Assembly: GCA_002729415.1 (NCBI GenBank) | Contig: PBXZ01000100.1 | Span: 1 to 64,000 of the forward strand | Length of the DNA: 64,000 bases | Origin: UBA9662 sp002729415 | Lineage (GTDB): Bacteria; Poribacteria; WGA-4E; UBA9662 | Direction: 5' to 3' | In this document: one piece after another, positions 36,096-46,104 of the stretch | Numbering within the stretch: position 1 is the stretch's first letter | How the letters are laid out: each line of letters begins with the position of its first letter | Program-made: the position numbers and the translations under genes | The notes under the pieces: generated by a model | The model's database searches: none | Told to the model about the DNA's origin: nothing | Seen by the model: only the letters and a program-made list of their open reading frames with translations

Positions 36096-37061
36096 ATGAG
36101 TCTAGAATTAGGTTTTGGCGTTGTTGGTCTGGGNATGGGAATGAACAGAGCAAACCAAATTGCCAACACGGAAGGAGCAAAACTAATTGCGGTAGCTGAC
36201 CTTGATGANGGACGGTGCAATAATGCAGCCGAGAAATTTGGATGTGATACGTACACTGACGCAAATGAGATGTTTGATCGAGATGATATTGACGTTGGGA
36301 TGATCATGTTACCAAGTGGATTACACGCCAAAATCGGAATCGAAGCAGCCAATCGTGGAACGCACGTGATCACCACTAAACCAATGGATGTAAGTATTGA
36401 AAGTTGTGATGCTTTAATTGATGCTTGCGAAAAAAACGGGGTTAAACTGCTAGTCGATTTTCAGGAACGTTACGGTGAACATAACCGACGTATCCAACAC
36501 GCTGTTCAAAACAAGATAATTGGTGAACCCATTCACTGTGAATTACGCATGAAATGGTTCCGTGCTGACAGCTACTATGTTGGCTGGCATGGCACATGGG
36601 AATTTGACGGTGGTGGCTCCATTATGAATCAGGGTGTGCACTATGTTGATTTGATGTTATGGTTCATGGGAGACATTGACAAAGTAATTGGTGCCCATTT
36701 CGGTGTATACGCCCATGAAAACTGCGAAACAGAAGACTTAGCAACCGCCATTTTGCAATTCAAAAATGGTGCGATTGGAACTGTATACACGACAACTACT
36801 TTTCCAAGCAATAGTGTTTCGATGATTCAAATACATGGAACAAAAGGGGTTGTGGGACTGGGACCAAATATTTGGGATTTCAAAGAAAACGAACCGGAAA
36901 TCGAATTACCTCATTATCCAAAGAACACGATCGAAGACGCGATCCAGGTCATCAATAATGGTAAGAACGCCGCTGTGGATGGGTATGAAGGGAAGAGGTC
37001 CATTGAACTGAATATGGCGATCTATGAATCTGCCCGAGCTGGTAAAGCTGTCCAGTTGTAG
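36096..37061 (+). CDS. Gfo/Idh/MocA family oxidoreductase
   Basis: The 321-residue protein opens with a Rossmann fold (FGVVGLXMGMNRANQ) and has the variant motif TTKPMDVS in place of the usual EKP, keeping Lys and Pro but replacing Glu with Thr. The C-terminal domain contains GGSIMNQGVHYVDLMLWFMGDI, where the His and Asp fit the catalytic set. It probably acts on a sugar or cyclitol with NAD(P). It has its own strong promoter and stands alone between trmFO and dus, so it is not tied to a pathway. Confidence 0.87.
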   Translation: MSLELGFGVVGLXMGMNRANQIANTEGAKLIAVADLDXGRCNNAAEKFGCDTYTDANEMFDRDDIDVGMIMLPSGLHAKIGIEAANRGTHVITTKPMDVSIESCDALIDACEKNGVKLLVDFQERYGEHNRRIQHAVQNKIIGEPIHCELRMKWFRADSYYVGWHGTWEFDGGGSIMNQGVHYVDLMLWFMGDIDKVIGAHFGVYAHENCETEDLATAILQFKNGAIGTVYTTTTFPSNSVSMIQIHGTKGVVGLGPNIWDFKENEPEIELPHYPKNTIEDAIQVINNGKNAAVDGYEGKRSIELNMAIYESARAGKAVQL

Positions 37062-37125
37062 ATGTTTCAGTAGTGCAATTGTTTTGAAGTAATCTTATTA
37101 ATCTCGATTCAGCTTAAAAGATAGA

Positions 37126-38139
37126 ATGATGGTAAAAATAGGTGATATCAAGATCTCAGAGTTCCCACTTTTACTAGCTCCAATGGAGGACGTGAGTGAT
37201 CCTCCATTTCGTATTGCGTGCAAGGAAAATGGTGCAGATTTAATGTTTACCGAATTCATTTCCTCAGAAGGCTTGATACGTAACGCAACTAAGAGCATAG
37301 CCAAACTTGATATTTTCGAGTATGAACATCCTATCGGAATCCAAATCTTCGGNAATGAAATAGAATCAATGCGCCAAGCNACNGAAATNGCTGAACAGGC
37401 ANGCCCNGACATCATTGATATTAACTATGGGTGCCCTGTAAAAAAAGTTGCATCAAAAGGNGCTGGTGCCGGAATTCTCAAANATATTCCAAAGATGGTT
37501 CAGATGACCGCTGAGATTGTGAAGGTNGCNAGCCTTCCTGTAACAGTNAAAACTAGGCTAGGCTGGGACCATAATACGATGTATATTGTCGAAGTTGCTG
37601 AACGCCTACAAGACATAGGTATCAAAGCCATATCGATTCANGGCCGAACAAGAAANCAAATGTACAAAGGNTCCGCCGATTGGGAATTGATCGGTCAAAT
37701 TAAGGATAANCCTCGCATGATAATTCCTGTTTTTGGCAATGGCGATATCGACAGTCCACANAAGGCTGATGAGATGCGNCGAAAGTATGGTGTTGATGGA
37801 ATTATGATTGGTCGNGCNAGTATTGGNTACCCTTGGATTTTNAATGAAATTAAAGACTATTTGTCAACCGGNAAATTACGGCCTNCCCCCTCAGTTGAAG
37901 AACGCNTTCAAGTGTTAATGCNCCATCTTGATTTTTCAATTAGGTGGAAAGGAGCTANGTTNGGAATATTAGAAATGCGNCGTCATTACAAAAATTATTT
38001 TAAAGGAATTCCTCACATGAAGGAATTCCGCATCAGATTGCAGACTTGCAATTATCTNGAAGGAATACATCAAATTATTGAAGAAATCAAAAATCACGTT
38101 AATCAAACTGGGTGGNTCTCNAACCGGCTTGCTAGNTAA
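37126..38139 (+). CDS. tRNA-dihydrouridine synthase, DusB-like
   Basis: The FMN barrel starts LLAPMEDVSDPPFR, and the catalytic Cys is in DINYGCPVKKVASKXAGAGIL. Later SIXGRTRXQMYKXSADW and GNGDIDSPXKADEM match Dus proteins. It reduces uridines in tRNA D-loops. The 337-residue length is normal. ATG 37126 or the adjacent Met is the start. Many Ns mask residues but the frame holds throughout. The exact subtype is best called DusB-like. Confidence 0.93.
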   Translation: MMVKIGDIKISEFPLLLAPMEDVSDPPFRIACKENGADLMFTEFISSEGLIRNATKSIAKLDIFEYEHPIGIQIFXNEIESMRQXXEXAEQAXXDIIDINYGCPVKKVASKXAGAGILKXIPKMVQMTAEIVKXXSLPVTXKTRLGWDHNTMYIVEVAERLQDIGIKAISIXGRTRXQMYKXSADWELIGQIKDXPRMIIPVFGNGDIDSPXKADEMXRKYGVDGIMIGXXSIXYPWIXNEIKDYLSTXKLRPXPSVEERXQVLMXHLDFSIRWKGAXXGILEMXRHYKNYFKGIPHMKEFRIRLQTCNYXEGIHQIIEEIKNHVNQTGWXXNRLAX

Positions 38140-38714
38140 GCTTATCCAACTTTTCAGAGATGAGAATGAAATATTGNTATTCCTCACAATTAGGCAATAT
38201 AAGTTGCTATCGGCATATCAATGAACCAAGGTAACTTTACCNAAAAGGATACATTTTCCAGTATAAAATCTGTAATTCCGATTGTAAAACCCAATTCATT
38301 TAGGGAAAANGCATCATAANGCTGGGGAAAAAGAGCATGGGGAGTTNAGCTAATATGCTCGATCAGGTCCGCTTCTCTTCCTAAGNNTAAGACTCAGNTN
38401 GNNAANCGTAANACCCGTTCTACCAGAAACACCTTCTACCTTACCTTAGGTCTTAGTTCGCTNCCATAGCTANCANGAGTCGGTCCTAGATGTNNCAGTG
38501 TCATTATGATCTAACCATCCGACCCAAACTGCCATTTCCTGATCGATTCAACCGTTTTTNTACTTACAAAATTCAAGCTAGAGCTATAGAGAAGTGGTAA
38601 TTNNNAAGAACTTTCATCTTAAGAACAGANCATATAAGCTATTNCNACAAATAAAAAANCAATAATAGTAAAAACTAGTCTAACCNNATTATTTTTTGTA
38701 TANCAAGGAGATAG
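38140..38714. other. Intergenic region after dus
   Basis: This 575-base stretch is dense in Ns and holds no open frame or RNA cloverleaf that I can support. An AAGGAGATAG ribosome site at 38704-38713 belongs to the next gene. Confidence 0.4.
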
Positions 38715-39698
38715 ATGATGAACAAAATTTCAAATGTTGATAGAANATGGGANCAAGGAATCACCAGATACCCAGANCCNGCCATTGAGATAGTTGATCA
38801 ACGATTTGCCAAGTATCTAATTGGCAACGCCATGGTGGAACAGCTGTGGACTGGTGCGCGATGGTCAGAGGGGCCAGTCTGGTTTGGGGATACACGTTGC
38901 CTAATCTGGAGTGATATTCCCAACAACAGGATGATGCGCTGGACTGAAGAAACCAACCAAGTTACTGTCTTTCGACAACCTGCCAATAATAGTAATGGTA
39001 ACACCCGTGATAAACAGGGGAGATTAATTACCTGTGAACACCTAACACGTCGTGTAACTCGCACAGAATATGATGGACGAATCACCGTGCTAATGGATAG
39101 TTTCGAGGGTAAACCATTGAATGCTCCCAACGATGTGGTGGTTCACCCAGATGGACACATCTGGTTCACCGATCCTGGGTACGGGATTCTCCTTCACTAC
39201 GAAGGGGAAAGAGCTGATTTTGAATTACCAACCAACGTTTATCGACTCAATCCAGATACTGGAGCAGCCACAGTGGTTACAGACGAACTTGAAAAACCCA
39301 ACGGTCTCTGCTTCTCGCCTGACTATTCCAAGTTATATCTTGTTGATACTGGTGCCACACATACACCAGATCATCCACGTCACATTCGCGTCTACGATGT
39401 GGATGACAATGCCCGATTAAAAAATGGACGGTTGTTTTGCGACATGTCGCCAGGATTGGCGGATGGTATTCGCTGCGATGTTGATGGTAATCTCTGGTCA
39501 AGCGCAGGCTGGGTTGGCGAAGGATATGACGGTGTCCACATCTTTGATCCTAACGGCGATCTAATCGGTAAGATTCATCTTCCTGAGGTCTGTGCTAACT
39601 TATGTTTTGGTGGTGTCAAAAGGAACCGAGTTTTCATGGCAGGAAGTCAATCTATTTACGCTGTTTATGTGGAAACACAAGGAGCGCAAGTCCCATAA
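38715..39698 (+). CDS. SMP-30/gluconolactonase family protein
   Basis: The 327-residue six-bladed propeller protein has the divalent-metal ligands of SMP-30/gluconolactonases: Glu in RWSEGPVW, Asn in NDVVVHPDGHIWFTDPGYG, a second Asn in KPNGLCFSPDYSKLYLVDTG, and Asp in GLADGIRCDVDGNLW. Such enzymes hydrolyse sugar or other lactones. No signal peptide is seen, so it is probably cytoplasmic. A PhyH-like gene starts 38 bases after its stop, suggesting a shared catabolic operon. Confidence 0.92.
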   Translation: MMNKISNVDRXWXQGITRYPXXAIEIVDQRFAKYLIGNAMVEQLWTGARWSEGPVWFGDTRCLIWSDIPNNRMMRWTEETNQVTVFRQPANNSNGNTRDKQGRLITCEHLTRRVTRTEYDGRITVLMDSFEGKPLNAPNDVVVHPDGHIWFTDPGYGILLHYEGERADFELPTNVYRLNPDTGAATVVTDELEKPNGLCFSPDYSKLYLVDTGATHTPDHPRHIRVYDVDDNARLKNGRLFCDMSPGLADGIRCDVDGNLWSSAGWVGEGYDGVHIFDPNGDLIGKIHLPEVCANLCFGGVKRNRVFMAGSQSIYAVYVETQGAQVP

Positions 39699-39736
39699 CC
39701 TACAAACAGGATATAAATACTTGTAGGAATACTCCT

Positions 39737-40546
39737 ATGTCAAAACAAAATATTAAAGACTATCGCCAGCAATTTATTGACCAAGGCTATGCAATCGTTG
39801 AGAACGTTCTTACTCCTAAAGAAGCAAAAAAAGGGGCCACCATTCTGCTCGACAAGATTCACCCAGAATCGCCAGAGTCTTACGCCCATATCTGGGGAAC
39901 ACGGCGACAACTCAAAACGCCTCAGCATGGTATTCCCAGAATTGCTCGATTTGCCACACACCCAAAATTGCTGGAAGTGATTTCGAACATGATTGATGGT
40001 CCATTTCGTCTCTCAGCCGAGCCAATCCCCGTTGTCACCTTTCCTGGAAAAGTATGTGGGAATTTAAAAAGCGGGAACTGGAGAGGTCATACTGATGGAT
40101 TCTCCAATACACCTTTTCTTGAGAGAGAAGGGAGTTTTGCTAACGCTTGGCTAGCTTTTGCTGATATTGAACCTTCAGGAGGAGCGATGACGGCAATCCC
40201 AAGCAGTCACTATCTTATCGAAAAAGCGATAACCGAACCAAAATTCCGAGCAGAAAAAGAAAAAAATAATGTCTATACCGCTGGGAGCAATCTTGAAGGA
40301 CTTGATTGGAATCCAGAGGAAATCGTGCTCAAAGCTGGAGGCGTTTTTTTCTATGATGGGCAGGTAATACATAGTGCTTCGGATAATATGATGCAACAAC
40401 CTAGACTTGTTTGTTTATATAATTTTACCCAAAAAGGCGATCGAGAAAAAGAGGTAAATGCTCGCCAGACTATTCATGAGCGTTTCAATTCTGAACACCT
40501 AAAAATGATGGACGACCAGATGAAACAACTTGTCGGTTTAGTGTAG
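39737..40546 (+). CDS. Phytanoyl-CoA dioxygenase (PhyH) family protein
   Basis: The 269-residue protein is an Fe(II)/2-oxoglutarate oxygenase of the PhyH type. It has the start YRQQFIDQGYAIVENVLTPKEA, the HxD pair in WRGHTDGFSN, the distal His in GQVIHSASDN, and the 2-oxoglutarate Arg in PRLVCLYNF. The full iron facial triad is thus present. I chose ATG 39737; upstream codons overlap the SMP-30 gene. The substrate is unknown. It is one of three intact PhyH genes plus one pseudogene within 16 kb. Confidence 0.92.
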   Translation: MSKQNIKDYRQQFIDQGYAIVENVLTPKEAKKGATILLDKIHPESPESYAHIWGTRRQLKTPQHGIPRIARFATHPKLLEVISNMIDGPFRLSAEPIPVVTFPGKVCGNLKSGNWRGHTDGFSNTPFLEREGSFANAWLAFADIEPSGGAMTAIPSSHYLIEKAITEPKFRAEKEKNNVYTAGSNLEGLDWNPEEIVLKAGGVFFYDGQVIHSASDNMMQQPRLVCLYNFTQKGDREKEVNARQTIHERFNSEHLKMMDDQMKQLVGLV

Positions 40547-40812
40547 AATCACCTTTACTCCCTAGGGGATACATCTGATGGGCAACTGAGACAGTGTTGC
40601 AAAAGTACTGATCAACACAATCAGCAAAACGAGGCCATCCCAGGTGCAATACGAACCTCAAGCATGAGTATCTGTATCTTCAACGCGAAATTCAACGTTA
40701 GGAAATCGAGCGAAGCCAGTTCTCTCACATCAGTTTTGAGATAGGAAACACTATCGTATACCTCCCTAACAAATACAGCACTTCAGAGAGCCAAGCGTCT
40801 GTCAACAGGATT

Positions 40813-42012
40813 TTAATCGAAATTCTCTCTTTCTTTCAGCAAAAGCAGTAGTGGTAAACCCAATAACATAACAACGGCGGCCACATAGAAAATGGCACTC
40901 AGAGTGTATGCATCGCCCACCAACCCAAAAAGATAGGGAGCAACTGCCGAAGATAGAAAACTAAAAGTATAGTGTAACGCATATCCACGGCTCCGAAACT
41001 CAGACCTAAGCGTTGATGCAACACCAACGTAGATTACAGAAGATGTACCATTTAACATAAACCCAAATAGCGGCAAAAAGAGCAAAAGAATCCATTTTGA
41101 CAGAATCGTAGGTAGGACGAAACAACCAAGGACCATCAGTATCTCTGTCACCAAGATAATTTTCTTGACACCAAATTTNTGGATTNGGAAACCACACAAG
41201 AGTTTTCCCAACGCCCCNCCAAAAAAAACCAAAGACATCATTCCACCTACAGCCCTTTCCNGAATCCCTGTTTTCTCAATAAGNAAAAACCCNAAAAATG
41301 TCGTAACAGCAGACCTAATCCCATTGTCCAAAAGCCCNAGGANAGAATAGAGNNTGAACTGGCTTGGCTGTGCTATNCCCCANCTCNNACNNGTNNTTTC
41401 NNACTCATCAACCNAGNCCTCTGGCGAAAGTCTTTTTAAGCAAATTTCCTTCCNNAAGAAGANNAAATATGAAACAGAGGTTCCCAATCCAACTATTCCT
41501 AACACGGCGCAATTTACTCTCCACCCGAACCTGANAACCAAAACACCAGCTAGAAAAGGNAAAATAGCTTTACCAACATCACCNNAGAAATTCAATGTAC
41601 TNATAGCTGAACCAGACTTTNCACCTAAGTAGACATTGGATACNAGAGCAGTACCAACAGGNTGATAAACACCTCCACCAACACCAGCCGAAAGTATCAA
41701 AACTAGCGTTAAAGAATAACTAAATGCCAAAAACAAAATCATATAGCTGCAACTGAACCACAAGGNCCCTATACCAAGCATCATAATGTCNCCTAAGCGC
41801 TCGGCTAANAAGCCGGCAGGNACTTGAGAAATACTTATTGCTCCATGAATAGCAGTTTTAAGCAGACCAGATTCAGTATAAGTAAGATCCAAATCNTTTG
41901 CTATGAAAGGAAGTAAAAGAGCCAAGCTGGNGATATACCCATCATTAATAANATGAAGGATACTACACCACCAAAGATGCTTTTTCGGATTGACTTCAGG
42001 CTGTNTTTGCAT
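40813..42012 (-). CDS. Major facilitator superfamily transporter
   Basis: The 399-residue protein has about twelve hydrophobic helices in two halves, with a long cytoplasmic linker near the middle (rich in Ns) and a YTESGLLKTAIHGAISISQXPAGXLAERL segment typical of MFS loop 2-3. It resembles MFS permeases often found beside catabolic genes, but the substrate cannot be told. It is convergent with the PhyH gene, with 266 non-coding bases between their stops. Sequence quality is poor in the middle. Confidence 0.85.
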   Translation of the reverse strand: MQXQPEVNPKKHLWWCSILHXINDGYIXSLALLLPFIAXDLDLTYTESGLLKTAIHGAISISQXPAGXLAERLXDIMMLGIGXLWFSCSYMILFLAFSYSLTLVLILSAGVGGGVYXPVGTAXVSNVYLGXKSGSAXSTLNFXGDVGKAIXPFLAGVLVXRFGWRVNCAVLGIVGLGTSVSYXXFXXKEICLKRLSPEXXVDEXEXXXXXWXIAQPSQFXLYSXXGLLDNGIRSAVTTFXGFXLIEKTGIXERAVGGMMSLVFFXGALGKLLCGFXIXKFGVKKIILVTEILMVLGCFVLPTILSKWILLLFLPLFGFMLNGTSSVIYVGVASTLRSEFRSRGYALHYTFSFLSSAVAPYLFGLVGDAYTLSAIFYVAAVVMLLGLPLLLLLKERENFD

Positions 42013-43008
42013 AACCTTCCTTGATGTCTATTCCTGTNCCCNAGACATGAGAATNATNCCNGACTNAACTTAACCTATGCTAGAANTTTGATATGGNAAA
42101 GTGTGTTTTCTTTTCACACCGNAAGATGAACATATCAATATCTTCATCAATCCCCTCTGGGCAATAGTTAAACAGATNGGNTNNCAATACAAGTTTCCCA
42201 TAAGCGGANGTCTGGNAGNAGACNGAATTGGATTGCCNAACTCCAAAGACCTANCTAGTGGACAAATCACCGCTACTTTTAAACCACCATCCTATCAGAA
42301 CGAACATAATAAGGACAACAANATAGCAGTTTACCATNGGNACTAATGGCAAATATTATAAACCTATTGAACCACTCAGCTANCCATNTCANCNNAGGGN
42401 AAATGTCGAAAANAAGTTCCNCNTTTTATATTCNTCCAATTCCTTACTATTGAATAAACATAACGGATAAAACAATGTTAATATAGATATAGGGAGTAAC
42501 TGAGTACTCNAGNGATATTNATGGCAGTTTAAGTTGTACTGATTNTCCNGTTTCTGCTGATGCCACCATAATGGGGAGTATTCTGTACCCACTATACAAA
42601 AANAACACTTAACTGTTCAAATGAAACTCAAAAATGAAGNTGCCNCGAGGATNNGNAGNNNCTCANATNAGTACNAANAAAGAAATACGNACGTAGAANG
42701 TATCGCGAAGAATAAACAACNGTTNANCGAAATANTCTCTNCTGACCNCNNAATTATTTTAGGATAATTNNGGTCTGCTTCAGAACAATTGANCCAGACC
42801 AAACAAGNACAATTNCTNAGAAGTCACNTTATTTTTGAAACNGCANTTGCAGTGATNGAAACNAAAGCAAAAATCCGACTTCACCAACAAAAGTCAAATG
42901 ATGACTCTTNTATATANATACAAAAAGACTTNAGAACNAAGAACATNCGCAAACNNGAANTTGATTAAANCCAANTTCCTGTTCTGAAATTCATAATTGG
43001 AGGAGGAC
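42013..43008. other. N-rich region without recognisable genes
   Basis: About 1 kb with the highest density of Ns in the window. Short open frames on both strands show no recognisable protein sequence. A GGAGGAGG ribosome site at 42998-43005 belongs to the RraA-family gene. Confidence 0.4.
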
Positions 43009-43683
43009 ATGATAAATTTTGATGATACTAAACAGCGTTTATTGAANCTTAACACAGCATGCATTTGCGATGCGGATAAAATNCTAAANTTNAACCTTCG
43101 CGTTATGGACTCCGGCATGAGNCCAATCCGTACGGGGCTAAAACTTGTGGGTTACGCNCACACAGTCACCTGTCACAATGACTTTTTGACTGTGGTTAAG
43201 GCCTTNCGTGATGCGGNACAGGGAGAGGTAATTGTCATNNATTCACAAAACAGCCANAAAGCACTTACTGGTGAACTTTTTCCCACCGAAGCCGCACGTA
43301 AGGGNCTGGCGGGTATTGTTAACGATGGCCCCTGTAGAGATACTGCNGCTGTCCGAACTATGGAAATTCCCTGTTACGCACGATCAGTGAGTTGTGTATC
43401 TGGCACGACAAACCAACTTTTTGAAACCCAGATTCCAGTCATATGTGGTAGCATCATCGTAAATCCTGGGGATATTCTGTTNGGTGACGACGACGGCATC
43501 ATTGTTACAACCATNGAGGAGTTAGATGCACTTATACCAGCGGCAGAAGACATCCAGAGAAGCGAAGATCGCCTGCTACAAGAAATGGCCAATGGAGTTA
43601 GTCTTCTAGAAATGCTAAATTTTGAAGAGCATTGTACCAATATCCACAACGGGAAGGAGAGTCAACTCAGATTTCAGGTGTAA
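43009..43683 (+). CDS. RraA family protein
   Basis: The start is ATG 43009, preceded by GGAGGAGG, giving about 224 residues. The family signature VNDGPCRDT (D-G-x2-R-D) is present along with GELFPTEAAR. RraA-fold proteins include regulators of RNase E and metal-dependent aldolases that cleave 4-hydroxy-4-methyl-2-oxoglutarate or 4-carboxy-4-hydroxy-2-oxoadipate. The catalytic Arg and Asp are kept, so an aldolase role fits. Its neighbours, two amidohydrolases on the other strand, make an aromatic or sugar-acid pathway plausible but unproven. Confidence 0.88.
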   Translation: MINFDDTKQRLLXLNTACICDADKXLXXNLRVMDSGMXPIRTGLKLVGYXHTVTCHNDFLTVVKAXRDAXQGEVIVXXSQNSXKALTGELFPTEAARKXLAGIVNDGPCRDTXAVRTMEIPCYARSVSCVSGTTNQLFETQIPVICGSIIVNPGDILXGDDDGIIVTTXEELDALIPAAEDIQRSEDRLLQEMANGVSLLEMLNFEEHCTNIHNGKESQLRFQV

Positions 43684-43750
43684 ATGAGCAACCTCTATAA
43701 TCGCTTTTCTAATCTTAAAATACTTACAGAACTAAGTAAATCAAGGAGAT

Positions 43751-44500
43751 TTAGATTCCTAACAAACGACCAGCATTTCCACCCAAAATCTTCTGTTTGG
43801 CTTCGTCAGAAATACGGGCAGTGATTATTTTACCGATCTGGGAACGTGGATCCATCAAAGGCATATCCGATCCGAATAAAACACGATCTACGCCCACGCC
43901 ATCCACCAACTCTTCAATCACACCAGGGGTACGAAAGGTTGAACAGGTTTCCAAATAAACGTTTGGACAGGCTCGCGCGGCTGCGATAGCTTCCCTCCGT
44001 GGCTCAGCAGTGTTACCCGAATGACCTGCCACAAAATTGGCGTTTGGATAACGAGGTGCAATATCAGCCAAAAACTTGGGCCGGCTCTGAGAACCACTAT
44101 CAGTATGAAAAATGATGGTCAACCCCCGATCATCAGCAAATTCGTAGATAGGATACCATTGCGGCTGGTTCAACGGCCAAGGGGTATAGGGTGGATAGAG
44201 TTTAATGGCAGAAAATTGCAATTCGTCAATTGCTCGTGATAATTCATCCACGCAACCAGAGGATATAAGAGGAGAAACGTATGCAAAACCCACAAAACGA
44301 TCTGGATATCGTGCAACAAAGCGTGCGGTCAAATCATTACTAGAAACACTATCAGAATGAAAAATATGAAATAGACAGGCATGGTCAATTCCCACAGCAT
44401 CCATGGCTTGGAGCATCAGATCTGGATTATCTACCATCCCATATATATCCCAACGACCAACGTGACCGTGAAAGTCAATGACCCGACTACCTTCAATCAT
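43751..44500 (-). CDS. Amidohydrolase family protein (PF04909-like), active-site residues present
   Basis: This 249-residue TIM-barrel protein keeps the metal ligands: HxH in DFHGHVG, His in IIFHTDSGS, His in VAGHSG, and the Asp in LFGSDMPLMDP. It resembles the amidohydrolase_2 group of hydrolases and decarboxylases. The start is ATG 44500, where GAGG lies 8 bases upstream and the A of the ATG is the last base of the previous gene's TAA. It is therefore coupled to its paralogue upstream, which lacks these ligands. The substrate is unknown. Confidence 0.9.
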   Translation of the reverse strand: MIEGSRVIDFHGHVGRWDIYGMVDNPDLMLQAMDAVGIDHACLFHIFHSDSVSSNDLTARFVARYPDRFVGFAYVSPLISSGCVDELSRAIDELQFSAIKLYPPYTPWPLNQPQWYPIYEFADDRGLTIIFHTDSGSQSRPKFLADIAPRYPNANFVAGHSGNTAEPRREAIAAARACPNVYLETCSTFRTPGVIEELVDGVGVDRVLFGSDMPLMDPRSQIGKIITARISDEAKQKILGGNAGRLLGI

Positions 44501-45255
44501 TATAACCTCTCCTCTAAAATCCGCGTTAGATTGCCAGCACAAACCAATGCCAATTCAGCCTCTGTCAAAGTAGTATGATGCAGGTAAAACAACATTGGCC
44601 CCATAGCATAACGTGGATACCAAGAACCATAGATCAGTCGTCTAGCCCCAAATTCATCGCGCAACGCTTCTATCTCACCAATTGGTTCGTAACGGCTCAA
44701 CTCCAGATAAGCATTCGGCAAAGCTGCTAAAACCGGTCGTACCCAAAGAGCATGTTGATAATGCGCCCCGACTAAGACCGTTACTAACTTCGGATAGGCA
44801 GATAGAGTTGTTACCAGTTCATCCGAATCAGCATCTGGCAGAGAAATGAAGGTCGGGACACGAACTTGGCTAAGCCACGAAAGAAGTCCATCATACACCC
44901 AAGGCCGAAAAGGCAACCCTATTGCGCGCGTATTATACAAACGAACAGACTGAACTTTCCCCTTAGCGTAAAGCGTCTGAACTTGGGCGATGGAATCAGG
45001 TGAAGGCATGACCAACCATTGTGGATATATGCGTCCACCATTATCAAGCCATGATTCGAGGTAACAGTTACCATCGAGGGGGCTAATGGTCTCCGCCTGA
45101 ACATGGTAGACTAGTGCCCGATGAACCCCATGTAAATCCATTTCAGTCAGCAACTGATCACGATTTCGGCAGAAGGATAATCCATCATGCAAATCGCCAA
45201 CGCAAATATTTGCATCAAAAACAGGAATTCGTGTTTTGAAGCTAAGCGAAACCAC
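44500..45255 (-). CDS. Degenerate amidohydrolase-like protein
   Basis: The 251-residue protein has the overall order of the amidohydrolase_2 fold but the metal ligands are altered. The HxH position reads DANICVG, the GHSG position reads GAHYQHA, and the GSDxP position reads IYGSWYP. It is thus probably not a metal hydrolase by itself. It is the first gene of a coupled pair with an intact amidohydrolase (one-base overlap TAATG), so it may be a structural or regulatory partner. The open frame shows no stops or frameshifts, so it is under selection rather than decaying. Confidence 0.75.
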   Translation of the reverse strand: MVSLSFKTRIPVFDANICVGDLHDGLSFCRNRDQLLTEMDLHGVHRALVYHVQAETISPLDGNCYLESWLDNGGRIYPQWLVMPSPDSIAQVQTLYAKGKVQSVRLYNTRAIGLPFRPWVYDGLLSWLSQVRVPTFISLPDADSDELVTTLSAYPKLVTVLVGAHYQHALWVRPVLAALPNAYLELSRYEPIGEIEALRDEFGARRLIYGSWYPRYAMGPMLFYLHHTTLTEAELALVCAGNLTRILEERL

Positions 45256-45275
45256 GACTCTATCCCATACCAGAT

Positions 45276-45304
45276 AGTTTATGGATTTGAAACCATCGGG
45301 TCAA
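45276..45304 (-). promoter_or_regulatory. Possible promoter of the amidohydrolase pair
   Basis: On the minus strand TTGACC (plus 45299-45304), 17 bp, and TAAACT (plus 45276-45281) match 5 of 6 and 4 of 6 consensus bases and lie just ahead of the start at 45255. Confidence 0.4.
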
Positions 45305-45399
45305 GATTATCAAATCATCACTGTTTTTTCAATTATTGATTTTGCGATTTCAAGTCCATTAATTCAACTACAGAATACACTAAAATAAAAAAGGGAAAT

Positions 45400-46102
45400 G
45401 TGAATTTTGGATGGAGGAAAATCAATAAAGTTGACAACAAAGTAAATCGACACATTCCATACACAGGGAATATAATCACAACGAATGTCTTGACCAATGA
45501 AGAGTTGCAACCAGTAATTGACAAGATATCAGCTCTCATTGATCACCAAGCACGTAAATNGAAGATGATAGGAAAACTCCGAACGCTACACGGAAATGAA
45601 CCATTTGAGAAGTCCTTTGGGCTAATTTTCGAACAATCTTCAGAGATTGTCCGCGGATTAGAAATCATACATTACCGAGATCCTATAATCTTTGAATTTC
45701 TCCACACTGAAAACCCNCTTGATGCCGTAGAATCCCTNTAGNTCCCGAAATCACTTGTAATCCTATTACAACATCTTCGTCCTACTATGCCAATCAAATA
45801 TGATCCTGATGCCAAGTCTTCTTCCTACATAGCGCCTCTACATCAAGATACAAAATCATGATTGTCAGAAGCTGAAACATCCCAAATAATAACAGCTGCT
45901 ACTAAGTGATGCAACACTTGAAATGGGGTGCATGGAAGTCTCGTCTGAAATCACCCCCAAAGGAGCCCTTAACCATCATCAAGAGACAGGAACGCGATCA
46001 TTTACCAACCCTGCAACTCACTCGCGTTTAATTAAAATTCAAGTAGGAAAAAGAGCTCAGTATTTGAATACTACCATACGGCTCTCACCAAAACATACCT
46101 GA
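45400..46102 (+). pseudogene. Decayed PhyH-family gene
   Basis: Several frames together spell an eroded PhyH protein. Frame 1 (45400-45741) carries LTNEELQPVIDKISALI and IFEFLHTEN, then a TAG. A shifted piece reads PEITCNPI. Frame 1 resumes with QHLRPTMPIKYDPDAK and APLHQDTKS, where HQD is the iron-binding pair, hits a TGA, and continues LSEAETSQIITA. A third frame from 45905 gives SDATLEMGCMEV and runs to a TGA at 46100-46102. At least three stops, two or three frame changes and a missing strand before DATLE mean it is inactive. It is convergent with an intact PhyH gene that ends 2 bases away. Confidence 0.85.
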
Positions 46103-46104
46103 GT

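Noticed and set aside
42013..43008. Short ORFs on both strands in the N-rich gap
   Set aside because: They are held open by Ns and show no recognisable motif.
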